DNA of 64,000 nucleotides from Pseudonocardia acidicola (GTDB taxonomy: Bacteria > Actinomycetota > Actinomycetes > Mycobacteriales > Pseudonocardiaceae). Shown here piece after piece: positions 24,926 through 34,225 of this stretch. The stretch covers positions 1 to 64,000 of the forward strand of contig NZ_JAAXLA010000036.1 in NCBI RefSeq assembly GCF_012911935.1. Reading direction: 5' to 3'. Within the stretch, counting starts at the first letter, position 1. The number at the start of each line of letters is the position of its first letter. Under the pieces are notes generated by a model. The model made no database searches and was not told the origin of the DNA. It saw nothing but the letters and a program-made list of their open reading frames with translations. Both the position numbers and the translations under genes were made by a program.

Positions 24926-25354
24926 ATGGCTCCGATTCGGGACGGGCGGACCAGGGTGCCCGTGACCGTCCGGCGGTCGGGGATGCTGCTCACCGGACGC
25001 GTGGTGGGCGCTGCGCTCACGGTGGCGATGGGCTGGATCCACCTGCAGCTGTGGTTCGACGGCTTCCGCGACGTGCGCATCATCGGCGTGCTGTTCCTGC
25101 TCAACGCCGTCGGCGCCGCGGTCCTGGCCGTCGCGCTGCTGGTGGTCCGGTTCGGCCGGCTCGCACCGGTGGCCGCGCTCGGCGCGCTGTTCACGGCAGG
25201 CACCCTGGCCGCCCTGGTCGTCAGCCTGACCGTCGGACTGTTCGGGGTGCGGGAGGTCATCGACGCCCCGCTGGTGCCGGCCACGCTGGCCGTCGAGGCG
25301 GCGGGCACGGTCGCGCTGGCGCTGACCGCGTACGCCGCGCGGCACCGGGGATGA
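24926..25354 (+). CDS. Four-helix membrane protein of unknown function
   Basis: Small integral membrane protein (142 aa) with four hydrophobic segments, about residues 22-40, 51-73, 79-102 and 113-136. A WIHLQLW segment follows the first helix; the His there could matter if the protein handles metal or haem, but this is speculation. ATG 24926 begins one base after the stop of the blue-copper lipoprotein, so the two genes are co-expressed. I do not recognise a characterised family. Confidence 0.75.
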   Translation: MAPIRDGRTRVPVTVRRSGMLLTGRVVGAALTVAMGWIHLQLWFDGFRDVRIIGVLFLLNAVGAAVLAVALLVVRFGRLAPVAALGALFTAGTLAALVVSLTVGLFGVREVIDAPLVPATLAVEAAGTVALALTAYAARHRG

Positions 25355-25447
25355 GCGCGACGGGTCAGCGGGGCGGCCTGATCGGCGCCGATCTGGTCGG
25401 CGTGGGGAGCAGAACGGGGCCGGTGGGTACGGCGTGCCGGACCGTGG

Positions 25448-26674
25448 TCACGGCGCTGGTCTCGGCTCACGGGGCAGGCCCAGGACCGTTTCGGCGATGA
25501 TGTTGCGCTGGACCTCGGACGTGCCGGCGTAGATGGTGCCGGCGCGGGCGTTGAGGTAGCTGCCGATCCACGAGCCGGTGGTGTTGCGTGCGCCGGGGTC
25601 ATCGGTGCGGAACCCGCGCAGCGGAGGCCGCCCGGTGATCACCTGGGCGCGCATCCCGGCCAGCTCGAGGGCGAGGTCGGTGGCGCGGCGGTGGTACTCG
25701 CTCCAGTACAGCTTGGAGATCGACGACTCGGGCCCCGGTCCCTGGCCGGCGAGCCAGCCGGTGAGCACCCGGTAGCCCAGGTAGCGCATGATCTCGACCT
25801 CGGCGAAGCGCCGGGCGAGCTGCTGGCGGACCAGCGGGTCGTCGGCGACGCCCTGGGCGCGGGCCAGTTCGACGATCCGGTCGAACTCGGCGCGGAACAG
25901 GATCGGGTTGGTGGCGGCCTCCTCGCCCCGTTCGTAGCCGAGCAGCGTCTGGGCGACCTTCCAGCCACCGTTCACCGGCCCGACCACGTTGCCCAGCGGG
26001 GTACGCACGTCGTCGAAGAAGACCTCGTTGAACTCGCTCGCCCCGGTGGCCGAGCGGATCGGGCGCACCTGCAGGCCCGGCTGGTCCATCGGCACCAGCA
26101 GGAACGAGATGCCCCGGTGCTTGGACGCCGCGGGGTCGGTCCGGGCCAGCACGAAGATCCAGTTGGCCCGGTGCGCCCACGACGTCCACACCTTCTGCCC
26201 GTTGATCACCCAGGTGCCGCCGTCGGCGACGGCGCGGGTGGACAGCCCGGCCAGGTCGGAGCCGGCGCCGGGCTCGGAGTAACCCTGGCACCACCGGTCC
26301 TCGCCGGAGAGGATGCGTGGCAGGTGGTGGCGCTTCTGCTCCTCGGTACCCCAGCGGAGCAGCGTGTTGCCGACCATCTTGATGCCGAAGGTGTCGTTGT
26401 GCCCGCCCGCCGGCACGCCGGCCCGGGCCAGCTCCTCCATCAGCACGACCTGATGCAGCTTGGTCAGCCCGCGGCCGCCGTACCCGGCGGGCCAGGTGAT
26501 GCCGAGCAGTCCGCGCCGGGCCAGGACGGCCCGCCAGTCGTCGACGAACGCGTCGGCCTCGGTGGTGTCGGCGATCGCGCCGATGCCCTCCCAGCCTTCG
26601 GGCAGTTCCTCGGCGAGCACGGCGCGTACCTCGGCACGGAAGGATTCCGCGTCGGCGGGGTAGTCGAGGTCTAC
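25448..26674 (-). CDS. Acyl-CoA dehydrogenase with apparent GTA start codon
   Basis: Acyl-CoA dehydrogenase (408 aa if read from GTA 26674). The order of domains is clear: YGGRGLTKLHQVVLMEELARAG, CQGYSEPGAGSDLA as the FAD/substrate signature, INGQKVWTSWAH, and a C-terminal TIYAGTSEVQRNIIAE block. Relatives begin with a sequence like MDLDYP, which here is VDLDYP encoded from GTA; GGGAG lies 6 nt upstream. The nearest in-frame normal start (GTG) would remove about 18 conserved residues. The gene starts directly after the stop of the F420-type oxidoreductase. Confidence 0.85.
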   Translation of the reverse strand, partial: VDLDYPADAESFRAEVRAVLAEELPEGWEGIGAIADTTEADAFVDDWRAVLARRGLLGITWPAGYGGRGLTKLHQVVLMEELARAGVPAGGHNDTFGIKMVGNTLLRWGTEEQKRHHLPRILSGEDRWCQGYSEPGAGSDLAGLSTRAVADGGTWVINGQKVWTSWAHRANWIFVLARTDPAASKHRGISFLLVPMDQPGLQVRPIRSATGASEFNEVFFDDVRTPLGNVVGPVNGGWKVAQTLLGYERGEEAATNPILFRAEFDRIVELARAQGVADDPLVRQQLARRFAEVEIMRYLGYRVLTGWLAGQGPGPESSISKLYWSEYHRRATDLALELAGMRAQVITGRPPLRGFRTDDPGARNTTGSWIGSYLNARAGTIYAGTSEVQRNIIAETVLGLPREPRPAP

Positions 26675-26675
26675 G

Positions 26676-27701
26676 TCAGCTCCCGTTCCGCAGCGCGTCG
26701 ACCGCCGGCTGCCACAGGGAGGGGTCGTGCGCGTAGGGCGCGTAGAAGCCGAACCGGTCGACGATGCCACCGAACCTCTCGAGCACGGCCGGTCCGATCC
26801 GGTCGGGCTCGGCGACGACGGCGAAGGTGTGCAGCACCTCGTCGTCGATGAGATCGCCCATCTTCTGCCAGCGGTCATCGTCGCCGGAGCGGGACAGCCG
26901 GTTCAGCTCGGTGCCCAGCTCTGCCCAGCCGTGCAGCTCCAGCACCGGGCGGTAGCTCGGCGTGCTGCCGTAGAAGGCGATCTGCTCGCGCATGCCCCGG
27001 GCCGCCGCGGCCATCTCCTCCTCGGTGTGCCCGGAGACGACGAAGCCGGACAGGCTGACCGACACGTCTGCGCGCGTGCGGTTGCTGCTGTCGAGGCCGC
27101 GCTGCAGCGTCGGCAGCGTCCGCGTCCTCAGGTAGCGCTCGGTGGTGAAGGGGTGGGCCTGCAGGCCGTCACAGACGGCACCGGCGACCTCGGTCATCTT
27201 GTCGCCGACCGCGGCCAGGTGCACCTGCGGCGGGCCCCACGGGCTGGGCTCGGGGGAGAAGAACGGCGTCATCAGGGTGTGGGAGTAGAAGTCGCCACGG
27301 AAGTTCAGCCGCTCGCCGGTGTTCCAGCTCGCCCAGATCGCCCGCAGCGCCTCGATGTACTCCCGCATCCGCGGCGCCGGGTGGCTCCACGGCATGCCGA
27401 AACGCCGCTCGACGTGCGGTCGGACCTGGCTGCCGAGACCGAGCAGGAACCGGCCCCGGGTGTAGACCTGCAGGTCGTGGGCGCTGTAGGCCATCGACAT
27501 CGGGTTGCGGGCGAAGGCCACCGCGATCCCCGTGCCGACCTCGATCCGGCTCGTGTGCTCGGCGACCGGCATCAGCGGCAGGAACGGGTCGTGCGCGGTC
27601 TCCGCGCTCCACAGCCCGTCGTAGCCGCTCTTCTCCCGACCCCGGGCGAGCTCCGAGAGCTCCGACAACCCGGACGCCGTGATCTGCGCATCCACCTTCA
27701 T
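26676..27701 (-). CDS. LLM-class F420-dependent oxidoreductase
   Basis: TIM-barrel oxidoreductase (341 aa) using cofactor F420 or flavin. Family blocks include the KSGYDGLWSAETAHDPFLPL segment, IEVGTGIAVAFARNPM, and RGRFLLGLGSQVRPHVERRFG, the last typical of the actinobacterial F420 group. ATG 27701 (MKVDAQ) is preferred to ATG 27713. Its stop is 1 bp from the apparent GTA start of the acyl-CoA dehydrogenase, so the pair acts on a common pathway, perhaps lipid or terpenoid breakdown; substrate unknown. Confidence 0.87.
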   Translation of the reverse strand: MKVDAQITASGLSELSELARGREKSGYDGLWSAETAHDPFLPLMPVAEHTSRIEVGTGIAVAFARNPMSMAYSAHDLQVYTRGRFLLGLGSQVRPHVERRFGMPWSHPAPRMREYIEALRAIWASWNTGERLNFRGDFYSHTLMTPFFSPEPSPWGPPQVHLAAVGDKMTEVAGAVCDGLQAHPFTTERYLRTRTLPTLQRGLDSSNRTRADVSVSLSGFVVSGHTEEEMAAAARGMREQIAFYGSTPSYRPVLELHGWAELGTELNRLSRSGDDDRWQKMGDLIDDEVLHTFAVVAEPDRIGPAVLERFGGIVDRFGFYAPYAHDPSLWQPAVDALRNGS

Positions 27702-27813
27702 GCCCCGGTGCACCCTTCGCCTCGTCCGGAGTGGTCACCGGGGACGTTACTGCCGCCCCCGATCATGATGACCGGACGGCACCCGGGCGCAGCCGGGCCG
27801 GGACCCCATGGGA

Positions 27814-27852
27814 AACGGGAGGGCCCCGCCGGATCGGCGGGGCCCTCCCGTT
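27814..27852. terminator. Strong hairpin terminator downstream of qcrB
   Basis: Arms 27814-27831 and 27835-27852 are perfectly complementary over 18 bp with a GAT loop. The hairpin stands 22 bp after the qcrB stop on the minus strand and ends the respiratory operon. Confidence 0.88.
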
Positions 27853-27873
27853 GACGTGCTGCCTCGCCGAACC

Positions 27874-29553
27874 TCAGTCGGTGAGGTCGGACGGGCTGCC
27901 GCCCTGCGGACGACCCGCGAGCTCGCGCCGCTCGGCGTGGCGTGCGTTCTCCGCCGCCACCGTCTCGGCCCGGGCCCGCTCCAGCGCGGCCGTCTCGTCG
28001 ACCGGGTCGGGCTTGGTCAGCGATCCACTGACCGGCGCGCCCGCCGATCCGAGCTGGTTCATCCGCTTGGGCACCGGAGCGCCCTGGTAGGGCAGCGGGA
28101 TCGGGTGGCCGTGCTCGTCGAGCCCGGCCAGCGGCTGGTGCACCTCGATGAACTCGCCGTGCGGCAGGCGCTTGATGATGCCGGTCTCGATGCCGTGCTC
28201 GAGCACCTCCCGGTCGGCCCGCTGCAGGCCGATGCAGATCCGGTAGGTGACCCAGTAGGCGATCGGCGGGATGAGCAGGACGCCGATCCGACCGGCCCAG
28301 GTGGTGGCGTTGAGCGAGACGTGGAAGAAGAACGCGATCCAGTCGTTGATGCCGCTCAGGACCAGCCACAGGTAGAACGAGAGCCCCATGACGCCCAGCG
28401 AGGTGCGGACCGGTGCGTCGCGCGGGCGCTGCAGCAGGTTGTGCAGCGCGTCGTCCTTGGTGAACTTCCGCTCGATGGCCGGGTAGGCCGCCGCCACCAC
28501 GAACAGCAGGGGCAGGAACGCCGCGGTCGGCCAGAACGCCGCCGGGATCGTGTACTTGCCGAACAGGTAGATCTCCCACGGCGGGAAGATGCGGGCCATG
28601 CCCTCGCTGAACAGCATGTACCAGTCCGGCTGCGAGCCGGCCGAGACGTGTGAGGGGTCGTACGGGCCGAGCTGCCAGATGGGGTTGATCTGGAACAGCC
28701 CGCCCAGCAGGGCGATCACGCCGACCGTCACCGCGAAGAAGGCGCCGCCCTTGGCCGCGAAGGCCGGCAGGATCCGGACGCCGACCACGTTGTTCTCGGT
28801 GCGGCCGGGGCCGGGGAACTGCGTGTGCTTCTGGTACCAGACCAGCCCGACGTGCACCGCGATGAGCGCGAGCAGGATCCCGGGCAGCACCAGCACGTGG
28901 ATGATGTAGAGCCGCGGGATGATCTCGGTGCCCGGGAACTCGCCGCCGAACAGCGCCCAGTGCACCCAGGTGCCCATGACCGGCACCGTCAGCGTGATGC
29001 CCGAGGCGATGCGCAGGCCGATACCCGACAGCAGGTCGTCGGGCAGCGAGTAACCGCTGAAGCCCTCGAACAGGCCGATGAAGATCAGCAGGACGCCGAT
29101 GGCCCAGTTCGTCTCACGCGGCTTGCGGAACGCGCCGGTGAAGAACGTCCGCATCATGTGGGCGACCATCGAGGCCAGGAACAGCAGCGCGGCCCAGTGG
29201 TGCACCTGGCGGACGAACAGGCCGCCGCGGAACTCCAGGGAGATCTGGACGGCGCTCTCGTAGGCCCGCGACATGTGCACGCCGCGCAGGTTGTCGAACG
29301 GCCCGTTGTAGACGACCTCGGTCATCGACGGGTCGAAGAACAGCGCCAGGTAGGTGCCCGAGAGCAGCAGCACGATGAAGCTGTAGAGCGCGATCTCGCC
29401 GAGCATGAACGACCAGTGCGTCGGGAAGACCTTGTTGAACTGTTTGCGCAGGCCTGCGGCCGGGTGGAACCGCTGGTCCAGTTGGTCGAGGGCCTGTGCC
29501 ACCTTGGGATTCGCCCCGCCGGAGGGGCTGGTGGGCGTCGTGATCGCGCTCAT
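27874..29553 (-). CDS. qcrB: Cytochrome bc complex cytochrome b subunit QcrB
   Basis: Membrane core of the actinobacterial bcc menaquinol:cytochrome c reductase (559 aa), which forms a supercomplex with the aa3 oxidase. The haem b ligands fall in [22 protein letters not shown] and [19 protein letters not shown]; the Qo-site PEWY equivalent is [11 protein letters not shown], as in other actinobacteria. A hydrophilic C-terminal extension of about 100 residues is normal for this phylum. ATG 29553 overlaps the qcrA stop by 4 bp. It is the last gene of the ctaE-qcrC-qcrA-qcrB operon. Confidence 0.97.
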   Translation of the reverse strand: MSAITTPTSPSGGANPKVAQALDQLDQRFHPAAGLRKQFNKVFPTHWSFMLGEIALYSFIVLLLSGTYLALFFDPSMTEVVYNGPFDNLRGVHMSRAYESAVQISLEFRGGLFVRQVHHWAALLFLASMVAHMMRTFFTGAFRKPRETNWAIGVLLIFIGLFEGFSGYSLPDDLLSGIGLRIASGITLTVPVMGTWVHWALFGGEFPGTEIIPRLYIIHVLVLPGILLALIAVHVGLVWYQKHTQFPGPGRTENNVVGVRILPAFAAKGGAFFAVTVGVIALLGGLFQINPIWQLGPYDPSHVSAGSQPDWYMLFSEGMARIFPPWEIYLFGKYTIPAAFWPTAAFLPLLFVVAAAYPAIERKFTKDDALHNLLQRPRDAPVRTSLGVMGLSFYLWLVLSGINDWIAFFFHVSLNATTWAGRIGVLLIPPIAYWVTYRICIGLQRADREVLEHGIETGIIKRLPHGEFIEVHQPLAGLDEHGHPIPLPYQGAPVPKRMNQLGSAGAPVSGSLTKPDPVDETAALERARAETVAAENARHAERRELAGRPQGGSPSDLTD

Positions 29554-30689
29554 GGTCTCCGCTCCCAGAAGGCCGGGCCGACGGCTTCGATGAAGTCGCT
29601 CCTCGCCACGAAGTACCCCTCGGAGTTGACCGTGATCGGCAGCTGAGGGAGTGCCCGGGTGGCCGGGCCGAAGACGGGCTTCGCGTACTCGGTGGCCAGG
29701 AACTGCGACTGGTGGCAGGGGCACAGGATCCTGTTGGTCTGCGCCTCGTACAGCGAGGTCGGGCAGCCCAGGTGGGTGCAGATCTTGGAGAAGGCGTAGA
29801 AGTCGCCGTAGTTGAAGTCCTCCTGGCCCTTCCGCTTGATCGTCGGAGTGCCGGGCCGGAGCCGGATCAGCATGACCGGGTTGTCGGAGGCGCGCTGCGC
29901 GTGCAGGAGGGCCTCGTCGTTGCCCCGCTCGGACTCACGGAACGGGAACACCGTCTCCATCGCGCCGGGCTCCATGTCCTCGGGACGGACCCGGGAGATC
30001 TCGCCGAGGACGCCGGTGTCGCGGCGCAGGTAGACCGTCTCGCCCGGCGCATGGCGCCAACCGGTGACCCACAGGGCCGCCTCGTCGCCGCCCTTCCAGG
30101 GGTTGCGGATCAGCGGCGCGAGCGCCGCCACGCCCACCCCGAGACCGAACAGCCCGGCAGCCGCCCCGGCCGATCGCTTGATCAGCGAGCGGCGGGCGAT
30201 GCCGGTCTCCTTGCCGGCCTCGGTGAGCTGGGCCATGAGGGTCCGGCGGGCGATCTCGTCGGACGGGCCGTCGTGGCGCTGCTGCACCGAGACCTCGTCC
30301 GGGAAGAACTTCTTGACATACGCGATGACGCCGATGCCCAGCGCCAGCACCGCGAAGCCGAACGTCGCGCCGACGACCGGGGTGTACAGCGAGTACATCG
30401 TGTAGCCCGCCTCGAAGGGGCTGCGGTACTCGTGCGGCCAGGCGATGAACGCGACGATGAAGGCCACCGCCGACAGCGCGGCGAGGGTGAACCACAGCGC
30501 GACCGAGCGCTCGGCCCGCTTCTCGGCACGGGTGCCGGGGATCGGGAACTTCTTCCCGAGGTGGACGATCTCGACCTCGTCGAGCTCGGCCGCCAGCCGG
30601 GCGAGTTCCTCCGGCGACATCTGCTCCAGCTCTTCAGGCGAGGGCAGGTGGCGCGCCTCGCCCGCCGTGCCCGTCGAACCCGCACTCAT
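29550..30689 (-). CDS. qcrA: Rieske iron-sulfur subunit QcrA
   Basis: Rieske [2Fe-2S] protein (379 aa) carrying electrons from menaquinol to the dihaem cytochrome c. Three membrane segments lie in the N-terminal half (around [38 protein letters not shown] and [17 protein letters not shown]), the actinobacterial pattern. Cluster ligands are in CTHLGC and CPCHQ near residues 305-325. ATG overlaps neighbours at both ends (4 bp with qcrC and with qcrB), indicating coupled translation. Confidence 0.97.
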   Translation of the reverse strand: MSAGSTGTAGEARHLPSPEELEQMSPEELARLAAELDEVEIVHLGKKFPIPGTRAEKRAERSVALWFTLAALSAVAFIVAFIAWPHEYRSPFEAGYTMYSLYTPVVGATFGFAVLALGIGVIAYVKKFFPDEVSVQQRHDGPSDEIARRTLMAQLTEAGKETGIARRSLIKRSAGAAAGLFGLGVGVAALAPLIRNPWKGGDEAALWVTGWRHAPGETVYLRRDTGVLGEISRVRPEDMEPGAMETVFPFRESERGNDEALLHAQRASDNPVMLIRLRPGTPTIKRKGQEDFNYGDFYAFSKICTHLGCPTSLYEAQTNRILCPCHQSQFLATEYAKPVFGPATRALPQLPITVNSEGYFVARSDFIEAVGPAFWERRP

Positions 30690-31528
30690 GACTTCGCTCC
30701 CAACCACATTGCGAACCCGACCAGCGCGCCCAGGCCCACCACGAAGGCGATGACGCCCTCGGATGTCGGTCCGATCCCGCCGGCGGCGTAGCCGCCGACA
30801 CTGTTGTTCGAGCCGGACACCGACTTGATGTAGGCGATGATGTCCTCCTTCTCCGCCGGCGTGAGCTGACGGTCGGCGAACTTCGGCATGTTCTGCGGGC
30901 CGGTCAACATCGCCGTGTAGATCTGGTCCTCGGAGGCGGCGTCCAGGTTCGGGGCGAACTTGCCCGAGGACAGCGCACCGCCGCGACCGGTGAAGTTGTG
31001 GCACGAGGCGCAGTTGAGCCGGAACAGCTCGCCACCGCGGGCCGGGTCGGGCCCGCGCAGCGCTGCGCCGGTGGCGGCGGGCCGCTGCGGGCCGCCGCCG
31101 TTGGCCTCGATGAACGCGCCCAGCGCGTCGAGGTTGGCCTGGCCCTCCGGGGTGTGCGGGTCGAAGCCCGGCGCCGGGGGCTTGCGGACGGCCTGCGCCT
31201 CCTGGCGGGCCAGTGGCATGCGACCGGAGGAGACCTGGAAGTAGGCCGCCGCCTCACCCACACCGATCAGGCTGGGGCCGCGGTCCTGCACACCCTGCAG
31301 GTTCACGCCGTGGCAGCTGATGCAGGTGTTGTTGTAGAGCTGCTGGCCCTTCGCGATCAGCGCGGTGTCGCCCTGCGCCTTCGCGACCTGCGGCTGCGGC
31401 GCGAACGCCGTGTACAAGCCCCCGACCGCGAGCAGGCCGATGCCCAGGGCGAGCGCACCGGCGAGCCTACGGCGGAGTCTGCCGTGTGGCCTTCGGCGGC
31501 GGCGTGGTGTGGTGGTCGTGGAATCCAT
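30686..31528 (-). CDS. qcrC: Dihaem cytochrome c subunit QcrC
   Basis: Cytochrome cc subunit (280 aa) passing electrons to the oxidase within the supercomplex, replacing a soluble cytochrome c. An arginine-rich start is followed by a membrane anchor (about residues 22-42). The two haem-binding motifs are CISCH (69-73) and CASCH (173-177), and a C-terminal membrane helix ([20 protein letters not shown]) ends the protein. GGAAG upstream of ATG 31528 serves as ribosome binding site. It lies 85 bp after ctaE. Confidence 0.97.
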   Translation of the reverse strand: MDSTTTTPRRRRRPHGRLRRRLAGALALGIGLLAVGGLYTAFAPQPQVAKAQGDTALIAKGQQLYNNTCISCHGVNLQGVQDRGPSLIGVGEAAAYFQVSSGRMPLARQEAQAVRKPPAPGFDPHTPEGQANLDALGAFIEANGGGPQRPAATGAALRGPDPARGGELFRLNCASCHNFTGRGGALSSGKFAPNLDAASEDQIYTAMLTGPQNMPKFADRQLTPAEKEDIIAYIKSVSGSNNSVGGYAAGGIGPTSEGVIAFVVGLGALVGFAMWLGAKS

Positions 31529-31613
31529 CGTCGGCGTCTTCCAACCCTCGCGGTCGTGGCGGTCTGTCCGGGTCTTGTGGGGTACGGCGCTGTGGCGGTT
31601 CTATGCAGTGCGG

Positions 31614-32213
31614 TTAGCGGATGAAGTAGATGACGGCGAAGAGCCCGATCCACACCACGTCGACGAAGTGCCAGTAGTAGGACACGACGATCGCCGCAGT
31701 GGCCTGAGCCGGGGTGAACTTGCTGAGCTTGGTGCGGATCAGCAGGTAGACGAACGCGATCAGGCCGCCGGTGACGTGCAGCGCGTGGAAACCCGTCGCC
31801 ATGTAGAAGACGGTTCCGTAGGCGCTGGAGGAGATGGTGGTGCCATCCTCGATCAGCGTGCGGTACTCGTTCGCCTGGCCGAGCACGAAGAACGTGCCCA
31901 TCGCCAGGGTGATCAGGTACCAGCGCCGGAGGCCGAACACGTCGCCGCGCTCGGCCGCGAACACGCCGAACTGGCAGGTGAACGAGGAGGCGACCAGGAC
32001 GATGGTCACCACCAGCGCATACGGGACTTCCAAGTGGGTCGGCGGGGGAGGCCACTCGCCGACGTTCTGGGCGCGCGCGGTGAAGTAGATCGCGAACAGC
32101 CCGGCGAAGAACATCAGCTCGCTGGACAGCCAGACGATGGTGCCGATGCTGACCAGGTTCGGGCGGTTCAGCGAGTGGATCCGCGCACTGATGTTGGGAG
32201 CCGCTGTCGTCAC
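31614..32213 (-). CDS. ctaE: Cytochrome c oxidase subunit III
   Basis: Subunit III of the aa3 terminal oxidase (199 aa), with five membrane segments in the short actinobacterial form. The segments [33 protein letters not shown] and [16 protein letters not shown] are diagnostic. GTG 32213 is the start: a CATAAT -10 box (32220-32225) is 6 nt upstream and no SD is present. It is the first gene of the respiratory operon. The other oxidase subunits are elsewhere in the genome. Confidence 0.97.
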   Translation of the reverse strand: MTTAAPNISARIHSLNRPNLVSIGTIVWLSSELMFFAGLFAIYFTARAQNVGEWPPPPTHLEVPYALVVTIVLVASSFTCQFGVFAAERGDVFGLRRWYLITLAMGTFFVLGQANEYRTLIEDGTTISSSAYGTVFYMATGFHALHVTGGLIAFVYLLIRTKLSKFTPAQATAAIVVSYYWHFVDVVWIGLFAVIYFIR

Positions 32214-32219
32214 TCCGGC

Positions 32220-32225
32220 ATTATG
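32220..32225 (-). promoter_or_regulatory. -10 box of the ctaE-qcrCAB promoter
   Basis: CATAAT on the minus strand matches the consensus at five of six bases. It is 6 nt from GTG 32213, giving a leaderless ctaE transcript. The -35 region is weak. Confidence 0.6.
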
Positions 32226-32343
32226 ACCCCAGGCCATCTTCTACAGCCTGTCGGGGGAGTCACGGCGGCGATCACGCCCGAGTGATTGAACGCCGCACCG
32301 GGCCGCCGAGTTCCCGCCCGCGCCCGGAGGTGGCTCGGCTGAC

Positions 32344-32349
32344 TACGAT
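32344..32349 (+). promoter_or_regulatory. -10 box of a leaderless promoter (receiver-like gene and trpD)
   Basis: TACGAT ends 8 nt before GTG 32358. The transcript probably continues into trpD. Confidence 0.5.
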
Positions 32350-32357
32350 GACGCCCC

Positions 32358-32798
32358 GTGAGCAGCGCAGCCGGCAGCCCGGAACAGCAGCAGACCTGGA
32401 CCGTGCTGGTGTTCAGCCACCGCCCCGAGGTCCGTGAGGCCATCACGACGGCCATCGGCCGGCGACCGGCCCCGGACCTGGGCCGGGTGCGGTTCCACGA
32501 GGTCGGCGGCATCGCCGATGTGCTGGCCGCCTGCGACGCCGGTCAGGTGGATCTGGCGATCCTCGACGGGGAGGCCCAGCCGACCGGGGGGATGGGGCTG
32601 TCGCGCCAGCTGAAGAACGAGATCGACGACTGCCCGCCGGTGATCGTCACGGTGCGCCGCCGCGACGACCGCTGGCTCGCGACCTGGTCGCAGGCCGACG
32701 CGGTGCTCGTGCACCCGCTCGACCCGCTGACCGCCGCCGAGACCGTGGCCGACGTGCTGCGCCGGGTGCGGTCCGGCGAGCTCGTCACGCGGAGCTGA
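32358..32798 (+). CDS. Receiver-like protein without the usual acidic pair
   Basis: Single-domain protein (146 aa) with the pattern of a response-regulator receiver: strand 1 TVLVFSHRPEVREAI, strand 3 VDLAILDGEA, strand 4 PPVIVTVRR, strand 5 DAVLVHPLDP. The Asp in ILDGEA sits at the phosphorylation position. The acidic pair normally found at FSH is replaced by Ser-His, and the conserved Lys before Pro is His. It is therefore probably an atypical or non-phosphorylated receiver. trpD begins 24 bp downstream and is probably co-transcribed. Confidence 0.65.
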   Translation: MSSAAGSPEQQQTWTVLVFSHRPEVREAITTAIGRRPAPDLGRVRFHEVGGIADVLAACDAGQVDLAILDGEAQPTGGMGLSRQLKNEIDDCPPVIVTVRRRDDRWLATWSQADAVLVHPLDPLTAAETVADVLRRVRSGELVTRS

Positions 32799-32822
32799 CC
32801 GACTTTCACGACAGGACGGTCC

Positions 32823-33875
32823 ATGATGGCTGATTCGGATTCACAGACCTGGCCCGGAGTGCTGGGGCGGCTGATCAGCCGTCAGGACCTCGACGCCGCG
32901 GACACCGCCTGGGTGATGAACCGGGTGCTCTCGGCCGAGGCGACCCCGGCCCAGCTGGCCGGTTTCCTCGTCGCGCTGCGCGCCAAGGGGGAGACGCCCG
33001 CCGAGATCAGCGGGCTGGCCGATGCGATGCTGGGACACGCCCGCCGGGTGGTCGTGCCGGGGCCGGCCGTCGACATCGTGGGCACCGGCGGCGACCAGGC
33101 GAACACGGTCAACATCTCGACGATGTCGGCGATCGTGGTGGCAGCCGCCGGGGTGCCGGTGGTCAAGCACGGCAACCGGGCCGCATCGTCCGCGTGCGGA
33201 GCGGCCGACCTGCTCGAAGAGGTCGGCGTCGCGATCGACCTGCCACCCGAGGGAGTCGCCGCGTGCGTGGCCGAGGTCGGGATCGGATTCTGCTTCGCGC
33301 CCGTGTTCCACCCCGCGATGCGGCACACCGGCGGTCCGCGCCGCGAGCTCGGGGTGCCGACCGCGATGAACGTGCTGGGGCCGCTGACCAACCCGGCCCA
33401 GCCGCCGGCCGCGCTGGTCGGGTGCGCCGACCCGCGGCTGGCCCCGCTGCTGGCCGAGGTGTTCGCCGGCCGGGGGATGTCGGTGCTCGTCGTCCGCGGC
33501 GACGACGGGCTCGACGAGCTCACCACGACCACCACCAGCACGGTCTGGATCGCGGGCGGCGGCGAGATCCGGACCGAGACGCTGGACCCGGCCGCGCTCG
33601 GCGTCGCCCCGGCGACGCGCGACGACCTGCGCGGCGGCGATGCAGCGGTGAACGCCGCGGCCTGCCGGGCGCTGCTCGCCGGTGACCGCGGGCCGGTGCG
33701 CGACGCGGTGCTGCTCAACGCGGCCGGCGCGCTGGTCGCCTTCGACGGCCCGCCCGCGGATCTCACCGAGGCGATGGCCGGCGCACTGAAGCGGGCCGGG
33801 TCGGCCATCGACTCCGGGGCGGCCGCGACGCTGCTCGACCGGTGGGCGCAGCACTCGACCGCGCTGAAGGGCTGA
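32823..33875 (+). CDS. trpD: Anthranilate phosphoribosyltransferase
   Basis: Second enzyme of the tryptophan branch: joins anthranilate and PRPP (350 aa). PRPP-binding GTGGD (residues 87-91), the [12 protein letters not shown] anthranilate/PRPP loop (115-126) and the [11 protein letters not shown] segment are conserved. ATG 32823 has AGGA upstream; the adjacent ATG 32826 is equally possible. Its position next to ctaE is conserved in actinobacteria. No other trp genes are in the window; aroG at 49244 feeds the same pathway. Confidence 0.96.
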   Translation: MMADSDSQTWPGVLGRLISRQDLDAADTAWVMNRVLSAEATPAQLAGFLVALRAKGETPAEISGLADAMLGHARRVVVPGPAVDIVGTGGDQANTVNISTMSAIVVAAAGVPVVKHGNRAASSACGAADLLEEVGVAIDLPPEGVAACVAEVGIGFCFAPVFHPAMRHTGGPRRELGVPTAMNVLGPLTNPAQPPAALVGCADPRLAPLLAEVFAGRGMSVLVVRGDDGLDELTTTTTSTVWIAGGGEIRTETLDPAALGVAPATRDDLRGGDAAVNAAACRALLAGDRGPVRDAVLLNAAGALVAFDGPPADLTEAMAGALKRAGSAIDSGAAATLLDRWAQHSTALKG

Positions 33876-33890
33876 CCCCCCGGCGCGGCC

Positions 33891-34169
33891 TCAGCCCAGC
33901 CCGACGGAGAAGGTCGCCTCGGTGTCCGCTCGGGAGTAGGAGCGGAAGGCGATGTGGGTGTCGGTGTGCCGCACCCCATCGACCTTGCTCAACCGGCCGG
34001 CGATCACGTCGGCGAGCTGTTCGTGCTCCGCGACCTTGACGACGGCGATGAGGTCGACGTCGCCGGCGCAGGAGTAGACCTCGCTCACCCCGTCGAGATC
34101 CGCGATGGCCTGTGCGGTCTCCGGGATCCGGTCGGCGGCGGTGTGCACCAGGACGATCGCGGTGATCAC
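33891..34169 (-). CDS. Stand-alone Lrp/AsnC ligand-binding domain protein
   Basis: Protein of 92 aa made only of the RAM/ACT-like ligand-binding domain of Lrp/AsnC regulators, without a helix-turn-helix. The strand order VLVHTAADRIPETAQAIADLDGV, YSCAGDVDLIAVVKVAEHEQL and GVRHTDTHIAFRSYSR is typical. Such small proteins bind amino acids and may modulate partners. GTG 34169 is the start. It lies 56 bp downstream of the nuclease gene on the same strand. Confidence 0.85.
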   Translation of the reverse strand: MITAIVLVHTAADRIPETAQAIADLDGVSEVYSCAGDVDLIAVVKVAEHEQLADVIAGRLSKVDGVRHTDTHIAFRSYSRADTEATFSVGLG

Positions 34170-34225
34170 GTCGGTTCCCTCCTCGGTGGCGGCCCCGACG
34201 GACGGTGGGGCCGGACGGGCGGAGG

